Of a stretch of DNA of 64,000 nt, positions 1 to 8,425 are shown one piece after another. A model generated the notes under the pieces. That model was not told the DNA's origin. It made no database searches and saw only the letters and a list, made by a program, of their open reading frames with translations. The position numbers and the translations under genes were made by a program. Positions within the stretch are counted from its first letter, which is position 1. Each line of letters begins with the position of its first letter. Source of the stretch: JAMXLO01 sp036265005 (GTDB lineage: Bacteria > Pseudomonadota > Alphaproteobacteria > Acetobacterales > Acetobacteraceae); assembly GCA_036265005.1 (NCBI GenBank), contig DATAPW010000397.1, forward strand, positions 21,572-85,571. The letters are read 5' to 3'.

Positions 1-756
1 ATCCACCACCCATAATTGCGCCGTGCACATCCGGCTGTCGTCCGACGCCAGCCACAACACCATCCGCGTCACGTCCGCCGGCACCAGCTTGGTCTTCAGG
101 CACTGGCTGCGCAGCAGGTTCTCCTCGCCCTCCGGCGTCAGCCACAAGCGGATCTGCCGCTCCGTCATGATCCACCCGGGGATCACCGTATTCACCCGAA
201 TCCCATCCGGTCCGAGATCGCGTGCCATGCCGCGCGACAGGCCTTCGACTCCCGCCTTCGATGTGGTGTAGGCCGGCATGCCGCCTTGCGCCGCGTGCCA
301 GCTCACCGAACCGAAATTGATGATGGAACCGCCGCCGGCCGCGCGCATCATCGGCGCCACGGCCTGGATGGCGAAGAACTGGTGACGCAGGTTGGTCGCC
401 AGCCGTTCGTCCCAGTATTCGACAGTCACATCCTCGAACTTGTGCCGCTGGTCGTGCGCCGCGTTGTTCACGAGCACGGTGATCTGCCCCAGCCGTTCGC
501 CAACGGCGGCAATCGCGGCCCGCAGCGCATCGATGTCCTTCAGGTCGCAATGCTGGTAGAACGGCATCGCGTGCCCTGCCGCCTCGACCCTGGCGCACAC
601 CTCGCGCGCGGCATCGTCGGCGATATCGACGAACGCCACCTTCGCACCCTGCTCGGCGAATTGCGCCACGTGCTCGGCGCCGATGCCGCTGGCGCCGCCG
701 GTGATGAACACGACGCGGTCGCGCAGGCTTGGATAGACTGCGAATTGTCCGCTCAT
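1..756 (-). CDS. SDR-family sugar dehydrogenase, XylB-like (3' end cut by window edge)
   Basis: NAD(P)-dependent short-chain dehydrogenase/reductase. The reverse strand gives an ATG at 756 and 252 codons that run off the window at base 1. The glycine-rich cofactor motif TGGASGIG lies near residues 19-26, NNAA near 90, and a catalytic pattern with Ser in NFGSVSW and Tyr-x-x-x-Lys in YTTSK. From memory it closely resembles Caulobacter D-xylose 1-dehydrogenase (XylB): the YPSL start, the DVT-YWDER stretch and the QCLK stretch are shared. That family is about 248 residues, so only a few C-terminal residues should be missing. Its start overlaps the gluconokinase stop (ATGA), so translation is probably coupled. 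It likely oxidises an aldose or sugar acid; the exact sugar is unknown. Confidence 0.9.
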   Translation of the reverse strand, partial: MSGQFAVYPSLRDRVVFITGGASGIGAEHVAQFAEQGAKVAFVDIADDAAREVCARVEAAGHAMPFYQHCDLKDIDALRAAIAAVGERLGQITVLVNNAAHDQRHKFEDVTVEYWDERLATNLRHQFFAIQAVAPMMRAAGGGSIINFGSVSWHAAQGGMPAYTTSKAGVEGLSRGMARDLGPDGIRVNTVIPGWIMTERQIRLWLTPEGEENLLRSQCLKTKLVPADVTRMVLWLASDDSRMCTAQLWVVD

Positions 757-1259
757 CCCGTGCGCTCCTTCAGTTTCCTCACCACATCATCGACAATCTC
801 GTCCGGTGTGGGTTCAATCGAGACCACGACCGGATGTTCGTCATCACCAGGCTCTTCCAGCGTGGCGAACTGGCTGTCCAAGAGCGCCGGTGGCATGAAA
901 TGCCCCTTGCGCGCCGCCATGCGCCTGGCGATCAGCTCCTTCGAGCCTTGCAGGTACACCAGCACCACATCGATCCGATCACCCACCAGTATGGCGCGAT
1001 AGGCGCGCTTCAATGCCGAGCTGGTAACCACCGCGGATTCACCGCGCGCCCGGATCGCATCGATCTCGGCAGCGATCGCCCGCAGCCAGGGCCAGCGGTC
1101 CTCATCCGTCAGCGGCGTGCCCGACTTCATTTTCGCGACGTTCTCCGGTGGATGGAAGTCGTCGCCCTCCACCAGCCGCCAGCCCTCGCGCTCCGCGACG
1201 CGCTGGGCAATCGTCGTCTTGCCGCTGCCGGAGACGCCCATCATCAGCGCAACGGTCAT
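753..1259 (-). CDS. gntK: Gluconokinase (carbohydrate kinase, GntK)
   Basis: Phosphorylates D-gluconate to 6-phosphogluconate in the cytoplasm using ATP. The 168-residue product has the P-loop GVSGSGKTT at residues 8-16, the GDDFHPPENVAKM substrate segment and the PLTDEDR segment typical of GntK, and matches the family's usual 165-180 residues. The ATG at 1259 overlaps the stop of the upstream gnd gene (ATGA), and its own stop overlaps the next start in the same way, so gnd, gntK and the SDR gene form a tightly coupled operon. The product of this enzyme is the substrate of the neighbouring dehydrogenase, which supports the assignment. Confidence 0.95.
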   Translation of the reverse strand: MTVALMMGVSGSGKTTIAQRVAEREGWRLVEGDDFHPPENVAKMKSGTPLTDEDRWPWLRAIAAEIDAIRARGESAVVTSSALKRAYRAILVGDRIDVVLVYLQGSKELIARRMAARKGHFMPPALLDSQFATLEEPGDDEHPVVVSIEPTPDEIVDDVVRKLKERTG

Positions 1260-2242
1260 GATATCGGCGCCGGCGGTTCCACATGTCCGCCGAAGCCGAA
1301 CCGCATGGCGGACAGCACCTTCTCGGCAAACGTGTGCTCCTGGCGCGAACGGAACCGCGTGAACAGCGATGCGGCCAGCACGTCCGCCGGCACGGCTTCC
1401 TCGATCGCCGCCTCGATGGTCCAGCGTCCCTCGCCGGAATCGTCCACCACACCGGAGAAGTGCTCCAGCGTCGGATCCTTCGCCAGTGCCGACGCCGTCA
1501 GGTCGAGCAGCCACGATGTCACCACGCTGCCGCGCCGCCATACCTCGGCGATGTCGGCGACCTTCAGCTCGAAGCGCTCATCCGCCGGCAGCTTGTCCGA
1601 GGCGCGGTTGCGCAGGATATCGAAGCCTTCCGCCATCGCCTGCATCATGCCGTATTCGATGCCATTGTGGATCATCTTGACGAAGTGCCCCGCGCCGCAT
1701 GGGCCGGCATGGATGTAGCCCTGTTCCGCGCGCAGATCGTGACCCTCGCGCCCCACGGTGCGCTCGATCGAGCCGATGCCTGGCGCCAGCGCGGAAAAGA
1801 TCGGATCGAGATGGTCCACCGCCGCCTTCTCGCCGCCGATCATCAGGCAGTAGCCGCGCTCCAGCCCCCACACGCCGCCCGACGTGCCGCAATCGACGTA
1901 GCGGATGCCCTTCGGCGCCAGTTCCCTGGCGCGGCGGACATCGTCCTTGTAGTTGGAATTGCCGCCATCGATGATGATGTCGCCGGCCTCCATCATCTGG
2001 CCGAGTTGCGCGATCGTCTGTTCGGTGATGCGGCCGGACGGCAACATCACCCACACCGCGCGCGGCGTCTGCAAGGCCTGCACGACACCCTGCAGCGATC
2101 CGACGCCCTGCGCGCCTTCCTTGCCGAGACCCTGCACGGCGGATGCGTTGGCATCCCACACCACGCAGGAATGACCGGCACGCATCAGGCGGCGGGAAAT
2201 GTTGGCACCCATGCGCCCCAGGCCGATTACGCCGATCTGCAT
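1256..2242 (-). CDS. gnd: 6-phosphogluconate dehydrogenase, decarboxylating (short form)
   Basis: Oxidatively decarboxylates 6-phosphogluconate to ribulose 5-phosphate. The 328-residue protein starts with the dinucleotide motif GLGRMGANI, then has the substrate-loop motif DGGNSNYKDD near residue 95, CGTSGGVWG near 120 and the catalytic-lysine segment GHFVKMIHNGIEYGMMQ near 180. It is the short bacterial form (about 300-330 residues) rather than the 470-residue form of enteric bacteria. The ATG at 2242 is chosen because GGAGG stands 6 bases upstream; a longer open frame upstream lacks a site like this. It is the first gene of the gnd-gntK-SDR operon. Confidence 0.95.
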   Translation of the reverse strand: MQIGVIGLGRMGANISRRLMRAGHSCVVWDANASAVQGLGKEGAQGVGSLQGVVQALQTPRAVWVMLPSGRITEQTIAQLGQMMEAGDIIIDGGNSNYKDDVRRARELAPKGIRYVDCGTSGGVWGLERGYCLMIGGEKAAVDHLDPIFSALAPGIGSIERTVGREGHDLRAEQGYIHAGPCGAGHFVKMIHNGIEYGMMQAMAEGFDILRNRASDKLPADERFELKVADIAEVWRRGSVVTSWLLDLTASALAKDPTLEHFSGVVDDSGEGRWTIEAAIEEAVPADVLAASLFTRFRSRQEHTFAEKVLSAMRFGFGGHVEPPAPIS

Positions 2243-2270
2243 TCCAACCTCCGTGTGGCCGTGGAGACTG

Positions 2271-2300
2271 CCCTCCCCCTCCCGCAAAGGGAGGGGAGGG
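2271..2300. terminator. C-rich/G-rich hairpin between amidohydrolase and gnd
   Basis: Two runs of about 12 bases (CCCTCCCCCTCCC and GGGAGGGGAGGG) separated by GCAAA form a stem with one bulged base. It lies 3' of the amidohydrolase gene and 5' of gnd, both on the minus strand. There is no U-run, so it may be a weak terminator or a copy of a dispersed palindrome. Confidence 0.45.
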
Positions 2301-2339
2301 TGAAGCCAGAACAGTGCACTTGCACCGACTGCGGATCCA

Positions 2340-3467
2340 TCACCCGTGCCACCAACGCCCGCCCAGCACGATGCCGCGGCACGCCAGCCTCTGCTCGGCA
2401 ATGAGCTTCTCGCCCATCACGTCCTCGAGTTCGAACAGTCCCTGTTCCAGCGTCAGCACCGTTGCGTCGCCGAGCAGGCCGGGCCGCAACGTGCCGCGAT
2501 CCTGCAGCCGCACCGCACGCGCCGGATTGATCGTGGTGGCACGGATCACCTCCGGCAAGGGCACGCCCAGTACCAGGAACTTCGACATCGTCGTCAGCAG
2601 GTCGTAGGCCGGACCGTCGATCGAAACGACATGGATGTCGGACGAGATCACGTCAGGCAGGAAGCCCTGCTGCAACATCGCCATCGCCGTCTGGTAGCCG
2701 AACGAGCCTTTGCCGTGGCCGATATCGAAGATCACGCCGCGCTCGCGCGCCGCCAGCACGTCGTCATGCACCGCGCCGTCCGGCGCGACCGGCGTGTTGG
2801 GAAATGGGCGAAAGCAATGCGTCAGGATGTCACCCTTGCGCAGACGCGGCATCACGTCGGAGCGGTATGGCGGCGGCGCATCGAGATGCGTCATCAGCGG
2901 CAGGCCGGCGTGTTCGGCAACCTCCAGCGCCATCTCCATCGGCGCGATGCCCGACGCGCCGGATGCGTTGCCGCCGACGCGCACCTTGATGCCAACGACA
3001 AGATCCGAGTCCGCCTTCGCCACGTCCAGGCATACCCGCGGATTGAGCAACGCCAGGTCACGGCATTCGCCGACGTTGATGTCCTTCGACAGGGCGAAGA
3101 TGCCGGCGAACGAGATGTTCAGGAACGGCAGGATGCGCACCTCGGACCGTTCGATGACATGGCGGCGAAAGCCCTTCAGGTTGCCCGGGCCGGCGGACCC
3201 CGCATCGATCAACGTGGTAAGGCCGCTCGACTTTGCATAATCGTCCGGATCGACACCGAGTGACGTGCCGCCCCAATAGACATGGGTATGGAGATCGATC
3301 AGCCCCGGCACCACAATCAGGCCGGAGACATCGCGCGTCTGTTTGCCGCCGGCGAGGTCCGGGCCGAGTTCGGCGACGCTGCCGTCGCTGAACGCGACGT
3401 CGAGTTTGGCATCCACGCCGGCCGCCGGATCGATGACCCGACCACCCTTCAGTACCAGATCAAACAA
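2340..3467 (-). CDS. Amidohydrolase/deacetylase-family metalloenzyme (dihydroorotase-like)
   Basis: Metal-dependent hydrolase of the amidohydrolase superfamily, 375 residues. The N-terminal beta segment DLVLKGGRVIDP, the metal motif DLHTHVYWG near residue 60, a His in MTHLDAPP, a His in LTHCFRP, the segment DIGHGKGSF and SSDIHVVS with its Asp are all in the expected order, and the C-terminal TTINPARAV and GDATVL motifs close the fold. I chose a TTG start at 3467 because GGAGG sits 7 bases upstream and the family begins at this LFDLVLKGG segment; upstream in-frame ATGs have no such site. It is divergent from the aminotransferase gene, with 73 bases between the starts. Substrate unknown; a cyclic amide or N-acyl compound is likely. 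Confidence 0.85.
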   Translation of the reverse strand: MFDLVLKGGRVIDPAAGVDAKLDVAFSDGSVAELGPDLAGGKQTRDVSGLIVVPGLIDLHTHVYWGGTSLGVDPDDYAKSSGLTTLIDAGSAGPGNLKGFRRHVIERSEVRILPFLNISFAGIFALSKDINVGECRDLALLNPRVCLDVAKADSDLVVGIKVRVGGNASGASGIAPMEMALEVAEHAGLPLMTHLDAPPPYRSDVMPRLRKGDILTHCFRPFPNTPVAPDGAVHDDVLAARERGVIFDIGHGKGSFGYQTAMAMLQQGFLPDVISSDIHVVSIDGPAYDLLTTMSKFLVLGVPLPEVIRATTINPARAVRLQDRGTLRPGLLGDATVLTLEQGLFELEDVMGEKLIAEQRLACRGIVLGGRWWHG

Positions 3468-3540
3468 TGGCCATCCTCCCTCTCGCCAACCCTGCCACAG
3501 CGGGGCAGTATGGCAAGCGCAACCTCCGACGAGGCCGGTT

Positions 3541-4932
3541 ATGAACGACGTCGCCACCGACCAACGCACCAATTCCCGTATCATCGCCACCTATCGCGAG
3601 CGCACGCCAGGATCGGCGTCGCTGGCGCGCGAAGCAGGCGAACTGTTCCCGAGCGGGATCACGCATGACGCCCGCAACGTCGATCCGTACGGGGTGTTCA
3701 TCCAGCGCGCCGAAGGCCCGCACAAATGGGACGTCGATGGCAACCGGTATATCGACTATTTCGGCGGCCATGGTGCGCTGCTGCTGGGCCACCGCCACCC
3801 GGCAGTGACCGCTGCGGTCCGCGAGGCGTTCGATGAGGGCACACAGTTCGGCGCGTCGCACCCGCGCGAGGTGCAATGGGCGCATGCCATCCAGCGTCTG
3901 GTGCCATCGGCCGAGCGCATCCGCTTCACCTCGTCCGGCACCGAGGCGACCTTGATGGCAGTGCGGCTGGCGCGCGCGTTCACCGGCCGCCAGACCCTGC
4001 TGCGGTTCAAGGGCCATTTCCATGGCTGGCACGACCAGATGGCCAGCGGCTACACCAACCACTTCGACGGCTCGCCGACGCCGGGCGTGCTGCCTGGCGT
4101 GGCCGAGAAGTCGATCCTGCTCAATCCCGGCGACGTGGCGGCGGTGCGCGCCGCGTTCGCCAGCGACCACGACATTGCGGCAGTGATCTACGAGCCGACC
4201 GGATCATCGTTCGGCCAGGTGCCGCTGGGCGCCGAGTTCGCCCAGGAACTGCGCCGGCTTTGCACGCAGCATGGCGCGCTGCTGATCTTCGACGAAGTGG
4301 TGACGGGATTCCGCGCCACGAAGGGCGGCGCACAGGGGGCGTTCGGCGTGCGGCCGGACCTGTCCAGCTTTGCCAAAATCGTCGCCGGCGGGTTGCCGGG
4401 GGCGTGCGTGGCTGGTCGGAAGGACGTGCTCGACCTGCTGGACTTCCAGGTGGCGGCCCGGACCGGGCGCGAGAAGATCTCGCATCCCGGCACCTTCAAC
4501 GCCAATCCGGTGTCGGCCGCGGCCGGCACCGCGGCACTGACGGTGATCGCCGAGACCGATGCGTCGGATCACGCGTCGGCCACCGCGGCCGATCTGCGCG
4601 AGAAGCTGAACGCGGTGCTGGACGCGGAACGCGTGAAGTGGGCGGTGTACGGCACGTATTCCGGGTTCCACCTGTTCGTCAATCCGAGCGGACTCGATAT
4701 CGGGCCGTACAGCTTCGATCCGACGAAGATCCCGCTGGAGGACATGAAGAACCAGCCGAAGACCCTGGTGAACCGGCTGCGGCTGGCGATGCTGGTGAAC
4801 GGCGTGGACCTCAATCCGCGCGGCGGCGGGTTGCTGTCGTGCACGCATACCGCGGAGGATGTCGCGAACACCACCGCGGCGTTCCGCGAGGCGGTGAAGA
4901 TGCTGAAGCAGGAAGGCGAATTGCCGAACTAG
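3541..4932 (+). CDS. Class-III PLP-dependent aminotransferase (glutamate-1-semialdehyde mutase-like)
   Basis: Pyridoxal-phosphate enzyme of 463 residues. The cofactor-aspartate motif is DEVVTGFR (Asp251), and the Schiff-base lysine is Lys279 in FAKIVAGGLPG. SSGTEAT near residue 140 binds the PLP phosphate. The start ATG at 3541 gives the usual family length. It resembles the glutamate-1-semialdehyde 2,1-aminomutase branch, but this branch holds many catabolic aminotransferases and a role in haem synthesis is not implied here. It is divergent from the amidohydrolase gene and may act on the amine that this enzyme releases; that link is inference. Confidence 0.88.
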   Translation: MNDVATDQRTNSRIIATYRERTPGSASLAREAGELFPSGITHDARNVDPYGVFIQRAEGPHKWDVDGNRYIDYFGGHGALLLGHRHPAVTAAVREAFDEGTQFGASHPREVQWAHAIQRLVPSAERIRFTSSGTEATLMAVRLARAFTGRQTLLRFKGHFHGWHDQMASGYTNHFDGSPTPGVLPGVAEKSILLNPGDVAAVRAAFASDHDIAAVIYEPTGSSFGQVPLGAEFAQELRRLCTQHGALLIFDEVVTGFRATKGGAQGAFGVRPDLSSFAKIVAGGLPGACVAGRKDVLDLLDFQVAARTGREKISHPGTFNANPVSAAAGTAALTVIAETDASDHASATAADLREKLNAVLDAERVKWAVYGTYSGFHLFVNPSGLDIGPYSFDPTKIPLEDMKNQPKTLVNRLRLAMLVNGVDLNPRGGGLLSCTHTAEDVANTTAAFREAVKMLKQEGELPN

Positions 4933-4990
4933 ACAGGGCGTGGGTGACGCTGCGCCAGCCCAGCGTTAGCGCAGCGTAACCCACCAACCC

Positions 4991-5794
4991 TCAAGCCGCC
5001 TCCGCCAACTGCCGCGGCAGGTAGATCGCGGTGTGCGTCACCCGCGCGAGCGGCGTCCGCTCATTCGCCAGCACCAGGGCATCGACTTCGACGAACTTGT
5101 GCCCCTTGTGGACGTAGTTCTTGGTGACGCGCGCACGCGCGCTCAGCGTGTCGCCGATATGGGCGATGCCGAGGTTCTGCACGTCGCTGCCGACATGCAT
5201 CCATGCCGGCAGCACGACGTTGTGCGACAATACCCAGTTGCAGCAGCGCAGGATCGTGCCGGGGTGCACGATGCCTTCTGCCGCGTAGAGCGGGTCCGTC
5301 TCACGCGTATCCGACAAATCCTGTGCATGAAACTCCGCTGTCACCACCAGCGGATGCATGCCGAGCCAGCTGCCGACGGCGAGCGAATGCTCATCGGCCG
5401 GCGGACGCGCGTCATGCGCCGGCGGTGTCGCCGACTGGAATTCCGCCAGCGATGGGGCGACGACAGCACTCGGCAAGTTGGCGGCACCGGTCGCGCACAG
5501 CACTCCCTTGCTGTGCACGAACAGCGCGAGGCCATCGGCGGTCTGCTCCGCGGTGATCTCGGCGATGTCGCCCTCATACACCGGCTTGGCGAACTTGCAG
5601 TTGCCGGTGCCCTGCTCCAGCCACGCACGACCCCAATGTGCAGCCGGCAGATGCGTCATGTAGGCGTAGACGTGCACGCCACCCACAAGCCCTCCGGTGA
5701 AGCCAAAGCGTCGTGCGGTGGCATCGTCGTGGATCTTGTTCTCGGACGCCTTTGCGGTGTTGTACGCCGACACGTGGTATGGCTTGAGGGTCAT
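4991..5794 (-). CDS. Hotdog-fold (MaoC/FAS1-dehydratase-like) protein
   Basis: 267-residue protein with two hotdog-like halves. The N-terminal half carries HDDATARRFGFTGGLVGG, the hydratase-like stretch in which MaoC enzymes keep their catalytic residues, and the C-terminal half carries GDTLSARARV and GHKFVEVDAL, typical of MaoC and thioesterase domains. Such proteins hydrate enoyl-CoA thioesters or cleave acyl-CoA. It stands alone between the convergent aminotransferase gene and the palindromic repeat at 5825-5910, upstream of which the VOC gene reads the same way. The reaction cannot be fixed from sequence. Confidence 0.7.
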   Translation of the reverse strand: MTLKPYHVSAYNTAKASENKIHDDATARRFGFTGGLVGGVHVYAYMTHLPAAHWGRAWLEQGTGNCKFAKPVYEGDIAEITAEQTADGLALFVHSKGVLCATGAANLPSAVVAPSLAEFQSATPPAHDARPPADEHSLAVGSWLGMHPLVVTAEFHAQDLSDTRETDPLYAAEGIVHPGTILRCCNWVLSHNVVLPAWMHVGSDVQNLGIAHIGDTLSARARVTKNYVHKGHKFVEVDALVLANERTPLARVTHTAIYLPRQLAEAA

Positions 5795-5824
5795 TGTCGC
5801 ATTTCCTTCATTGGGGCCGCGGGC

Positions 5825-5910
5825 GGCGGAATGCGCAGCGCTTGTCCGCCCTACATCGCCGCGTTGGACCCCGTTACCATGTAGGGCGGAAAAGCGCAGC
5901 GCATTCTGCC
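5825..5910. repeat. Dispersed palindromic repeat, copy 1
   Basis: Left arm 5825-5854 (GGCGGAATGCGCAGCGC then TTGTCCGCCCTAC) and right arm 5881-5910 (GTAGGGCGGAAAAGCGCAGC then GCATTCTGCC) are near-perfect reverse complements around a 26-base centre. The arm sequence recurs at 28826-28908. It is a REP/MITE-like intergenic repeat of a kind seen in many proteobacteria, here between the VOC and hotdog genes. Confidence 0.85.
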
Positions 5911-5922
5911 ACGCTCAAGCCT

Positions 5923-6822
5923 TCACGCCAGCGCCCAGATGCCGACCTCATGCCCGGGCACGAAGTTGCGGTTGTTCATGTCCGGGTTGCGGTTGACGAA
6001 GGTGCGGTTGAACATCGGATGACGCATGCTGCGCGTCTCGTGCTCGATACGGAACAGCGGCTTGTTGCTGTCCACATCGACGATGTCCAGGAAGCGATAC
6101 TGGTGCTGGTCGCTTTCCTCGCTGATCAGTCCACGCTCCACCAGCTTCTGGTGCGGGCCGGAGAAGTCGGCCAGCGTGACCTGGATGTGGTGCCCGTCGT
6201 ACTCCGGCTGCGGCTTGTCGGTCTCGCGATACGTCACCTTGCTGTCGCCCGACATGCTGACCCACGCGTATGGCCCCTTCTCGTCCTTCGCGACGCCGGC
6301 GATGCCGCCGAGGATCTCGCGATAGAAGCGCACGATCGCCTGCAGGTCGGTGCCGGCCGGAATGTCGAACTCGACATACGGCATGCCGACGCGAAGCTGG
6401 CCGAAGCGCACCGGATCGGGGGCGTGGACGCGGATGCGATTACCCCACGGGCAGGTCGCCTCGACCACGTCGTCGCCGGTCTGCCTGAAGCTGAATTTGG
6501 TACCCTCGAGGTACGTCTTTACGTAGTCCAGCCGCTTCAACAGCGCTTCCAGATCGGGCATCACCAGCGCGGTGGTGCCGCGCACCACCTGAGGCGGATT
6601 GCGCGTCGGCAGGTGGAACTGGCCCCGCCCCACGTTCACCCACATGTTCTCCAGCCCTGCCATCAGGTAGGGATCGCGGGTCAGGCCGAGGCCCATGAGG
6701 TAGAAGGCCGTTGCCTTGGTCTGGTCGGGCACAGTGACGTTGACGTGCCCCAGCTCGACGATGTTGCCAAGGTCCTCGACCGTCCGGTCGAATTGCGGCT
6801 TTGTCGCCATCGTGTCGTTCAT
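5923..6822 (-). CDS. VOC-family two-domain dioxygenase-like protein
   Basis: 299-residue member of the vicinal-oxygen-chelate superfamily, which includes glyoxalases and extradiol ring-cleavage dioxygenases. Two VOC modules are visible: an N-terminal one starting at LGHVNVTVPD and a C-terminal one starting at VGMPYVEFDI. Possible metal ligands are the His of GHVNV, His in HHIQVTL and Glu in RIEHE. The ATG at 6822 is preceded by a G-rich stretch (GAGGGGA); the next in-frame ATG at 6810 has none. The neighbours act on CoA esters, so a role in aromatic or dicarboxylic acid breakdown is possible but unproven. Confidence 0.75.
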   Translation of the reverse strand: MNDTMATKPQFDRTVEDLGNIVELGHVNVTVPDQTKATAFYLMGLGLTRDPYLMAGLENMWVNVGRGQFHLPTRNPPQVVRGTTALVMPDLEALLKRLDYVKTYLEGTKFSFRQTGDDVVEATCPWGNRIRVHAPDPVRFGQLRVGMPYVEFDIPAGTDLQAIVRFYREILGGIAGVAKDEKGPYAWVSMSGDSKVTYRETDKPQPEYDGHHIQVTLADFSGPHQKLVERGLISEESDQHQYRFLDIVDVDSNKPLFRIEHETRSMRHPMFNRTFVNRNPDMNNRNFVPGHEVGIWALA

Positions 6823-7033
6823 TTCAGGAGTCCCCTCTGCCGGATTTTGGTCCGATGGAGCATGATAATGCCGGCTGGCGCTTCCGGTCCATGGGGGAGG
6901 CGCTGCGCGGGGGGAAGCGATCATGGCGGCAGACACTGGGCCGGCGATGGGCTGGGCAGAACGGGTGCGTCTCGACGGCATGGCGCTGGCTCCGGCAGTG
7001 CACGTGACCAAGGGCAACTGAAGCACAGGCAAC

Positions 7034-8332
7034 ATGCTCTATCGCCGGCACGAGCTGACCGATCTTCGCCCCGCACCGGCCTCGCCAAAGCCTGGCGTGC
7101 GTGCCCTGCTCGCATCGCGCACATTCCTGCGCCTGTGGGCGATCGGCGGCTGCGTCAATACCATGCGCTGGTTCGAGGTGCTGACCGCCGCATTGTTCAC
7201 GCTCGACGCCACCGGATCGGGCCTGGCCGTTGCCGTGGTGTCGGCCGCGCGCACCATGCCGATGCTGCTGCTCGGCGCGTTCGCCGGCGTGATGTCGGAG
7301 GCGGTGAACCGCAAGCATGTCCTGCTGATCGGCCAGATCGTCTCCAGCCTGTCGTCGGCAACGATTGCCGTGCTGGCGATATTCGGGATCGCGCAACCTT
7401 GGCACGTCGCTGTCGCCGCGCTGGTGGCCGGCACCGTCTGGTCCACCGAGATGTCCACCCGCCGCCGCATGGTGGGCGAGTGCGTGGAGGGCCCAATGGT
7501 GGCGCGCGCCCTGGCGCTCGACACCGTGACCAATTCCACCACCAGGCTGCTGGGTCCGATGGCGGCAGGCGCCGCGTACCAGATGACGGGCCTTGCCGGT
7601 GCCTACGCGGCATCGGCATTTGTCTATCTGGTCGCGGCGACCTTGGTGGTCGGACTGGCCTACCAGCAGTCGAGCCGCCGGATCGTGCTTGCCAACGTGC
7701 CGCATGAGCTGGCCGAGGCATTCAACTTCGCGCGTGGCCACCTGATCATCGGCGGCGTGCTCGCTGTCACCATTGCGATGAACCTGCTGGGCTTCTGCTA
7801 TTCGGCGCTGGTTGCACCGATCGGGCGGCAGATCTTCATGGTGTCGCCGACGTTGACCGGCATGCTGGCCGGGGCGGAATCATTCGGCGCGCTGTTCGGT
7901 GGACTATGGCTGACCAGCGGCAGCCCGCGATTGAGCGGACGCACGCTCATGGTCGGTGGCTCGCTGTTGTTCCTGGTGTGCGTGATCCTGATGCCGTTCG
8001 CGCCGAGCTTCCCCTTGGCCTGCGCGCTGCTGGTGACCGGCGGGTTCGGCTCCGCTGCCTTCGCAAACATGCAGACCTCGCTGATCGTGCTGCACGCGCC
8101 GCCGCATATCCGCTCGCGCCTGATGGGGCTGCTGACCGTATGCATCGGCATGGGGCCACTCGGCATCCTGCTGATCGGCGCGCTGGCCGACTATTACGGC
8201 CCGCTGGTCGCGGTCGACATCATGGCACTCACCGGACTGGTCGCCGTCAGCGCCATCGGGTTGGTATGGCGACAGAACGACCTGCGCCGGCCGGCCGGCG
8301 AGCGGGAACCCGAACTGGCCGCCAAGGACTGA
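7034..8332 (+). CDS. Major facilitator superfamily transporter
   Basis: 432-residue inner-membrane protein with about 12 hydrophobic segments spread over the whole length. The first half has ARTMPMLLLGAFAGVMSEAVNRK, which matches the MFS motif A region between helices 2 and 3, and the second half has IRSRLMGLL before the last helices. It resembles the enterobactin-exporter-like MFS_3 branch, so it is more likely an exporter than a sugar importer. It is divergent from the VOC gene with 211 bases between them, and is followed by the CoA-transferase gene 93 bases downstream on the same strand. The substrate is unknown. Confidence 0.85.
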   Translation: MLYRRHELTDLRPAPASPKPGVRALLASRTFLRLWAIGGCVNTMRWFEVLTAALFTLDATGSGLAVAVVSAARTMPMLLLGAFAGVMSEAVNRKHVLLIGQIVSSLSSATIAVLAIFGIAQPWHVAVAALVAGTVWSTEMSTRRRMVGECVEGPMVARALALDTVTNSTTRLLGPMAAGAAYQMTGLAGAYAASAFVYLVAATLVVGLAYQQSSRRIVLANVPHELAEAFNFARGHLIIGGVLAVTIAMNLLGFCYSALVAPIGRQIFMVSPTLTGMLAGAESFGALFGGLWLTSGSPRLSGRTLMVGGSLLFLVCVILMPFAPSFPLACALLVTGGFGSAAFANMQTSLIVLHAPPHIRSRLMGLLTVCIGMGPLGILLIGALADYYGPLVAVDIMALTGLVAVSAIGLVWRQNDLRRPAGEREPELAAKD

Positions 8333-8425
8333 AACACGGCGTTCCTTGGAACACGCCGCGCCTTGTGCCAACCTGATCGCCGGGATCGTCAAGCAATCAA
8401 TGCCACCTGCGGGAGGACTACGGCC

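Noticed and set aside
2271..2300. C/G-rich hairpin as a riboswitch for gnd
   Set aside because: It is a simple stem without a conserved aptamer, and gnd has its own good ribosome site downstream.
5794..7707. 637-codon open frame on the plus strand
   Set aside because: It runs opposite the VOC gene and in another frame of the MFS gene; composition is Arg/His-rich and has no recognisable domain.
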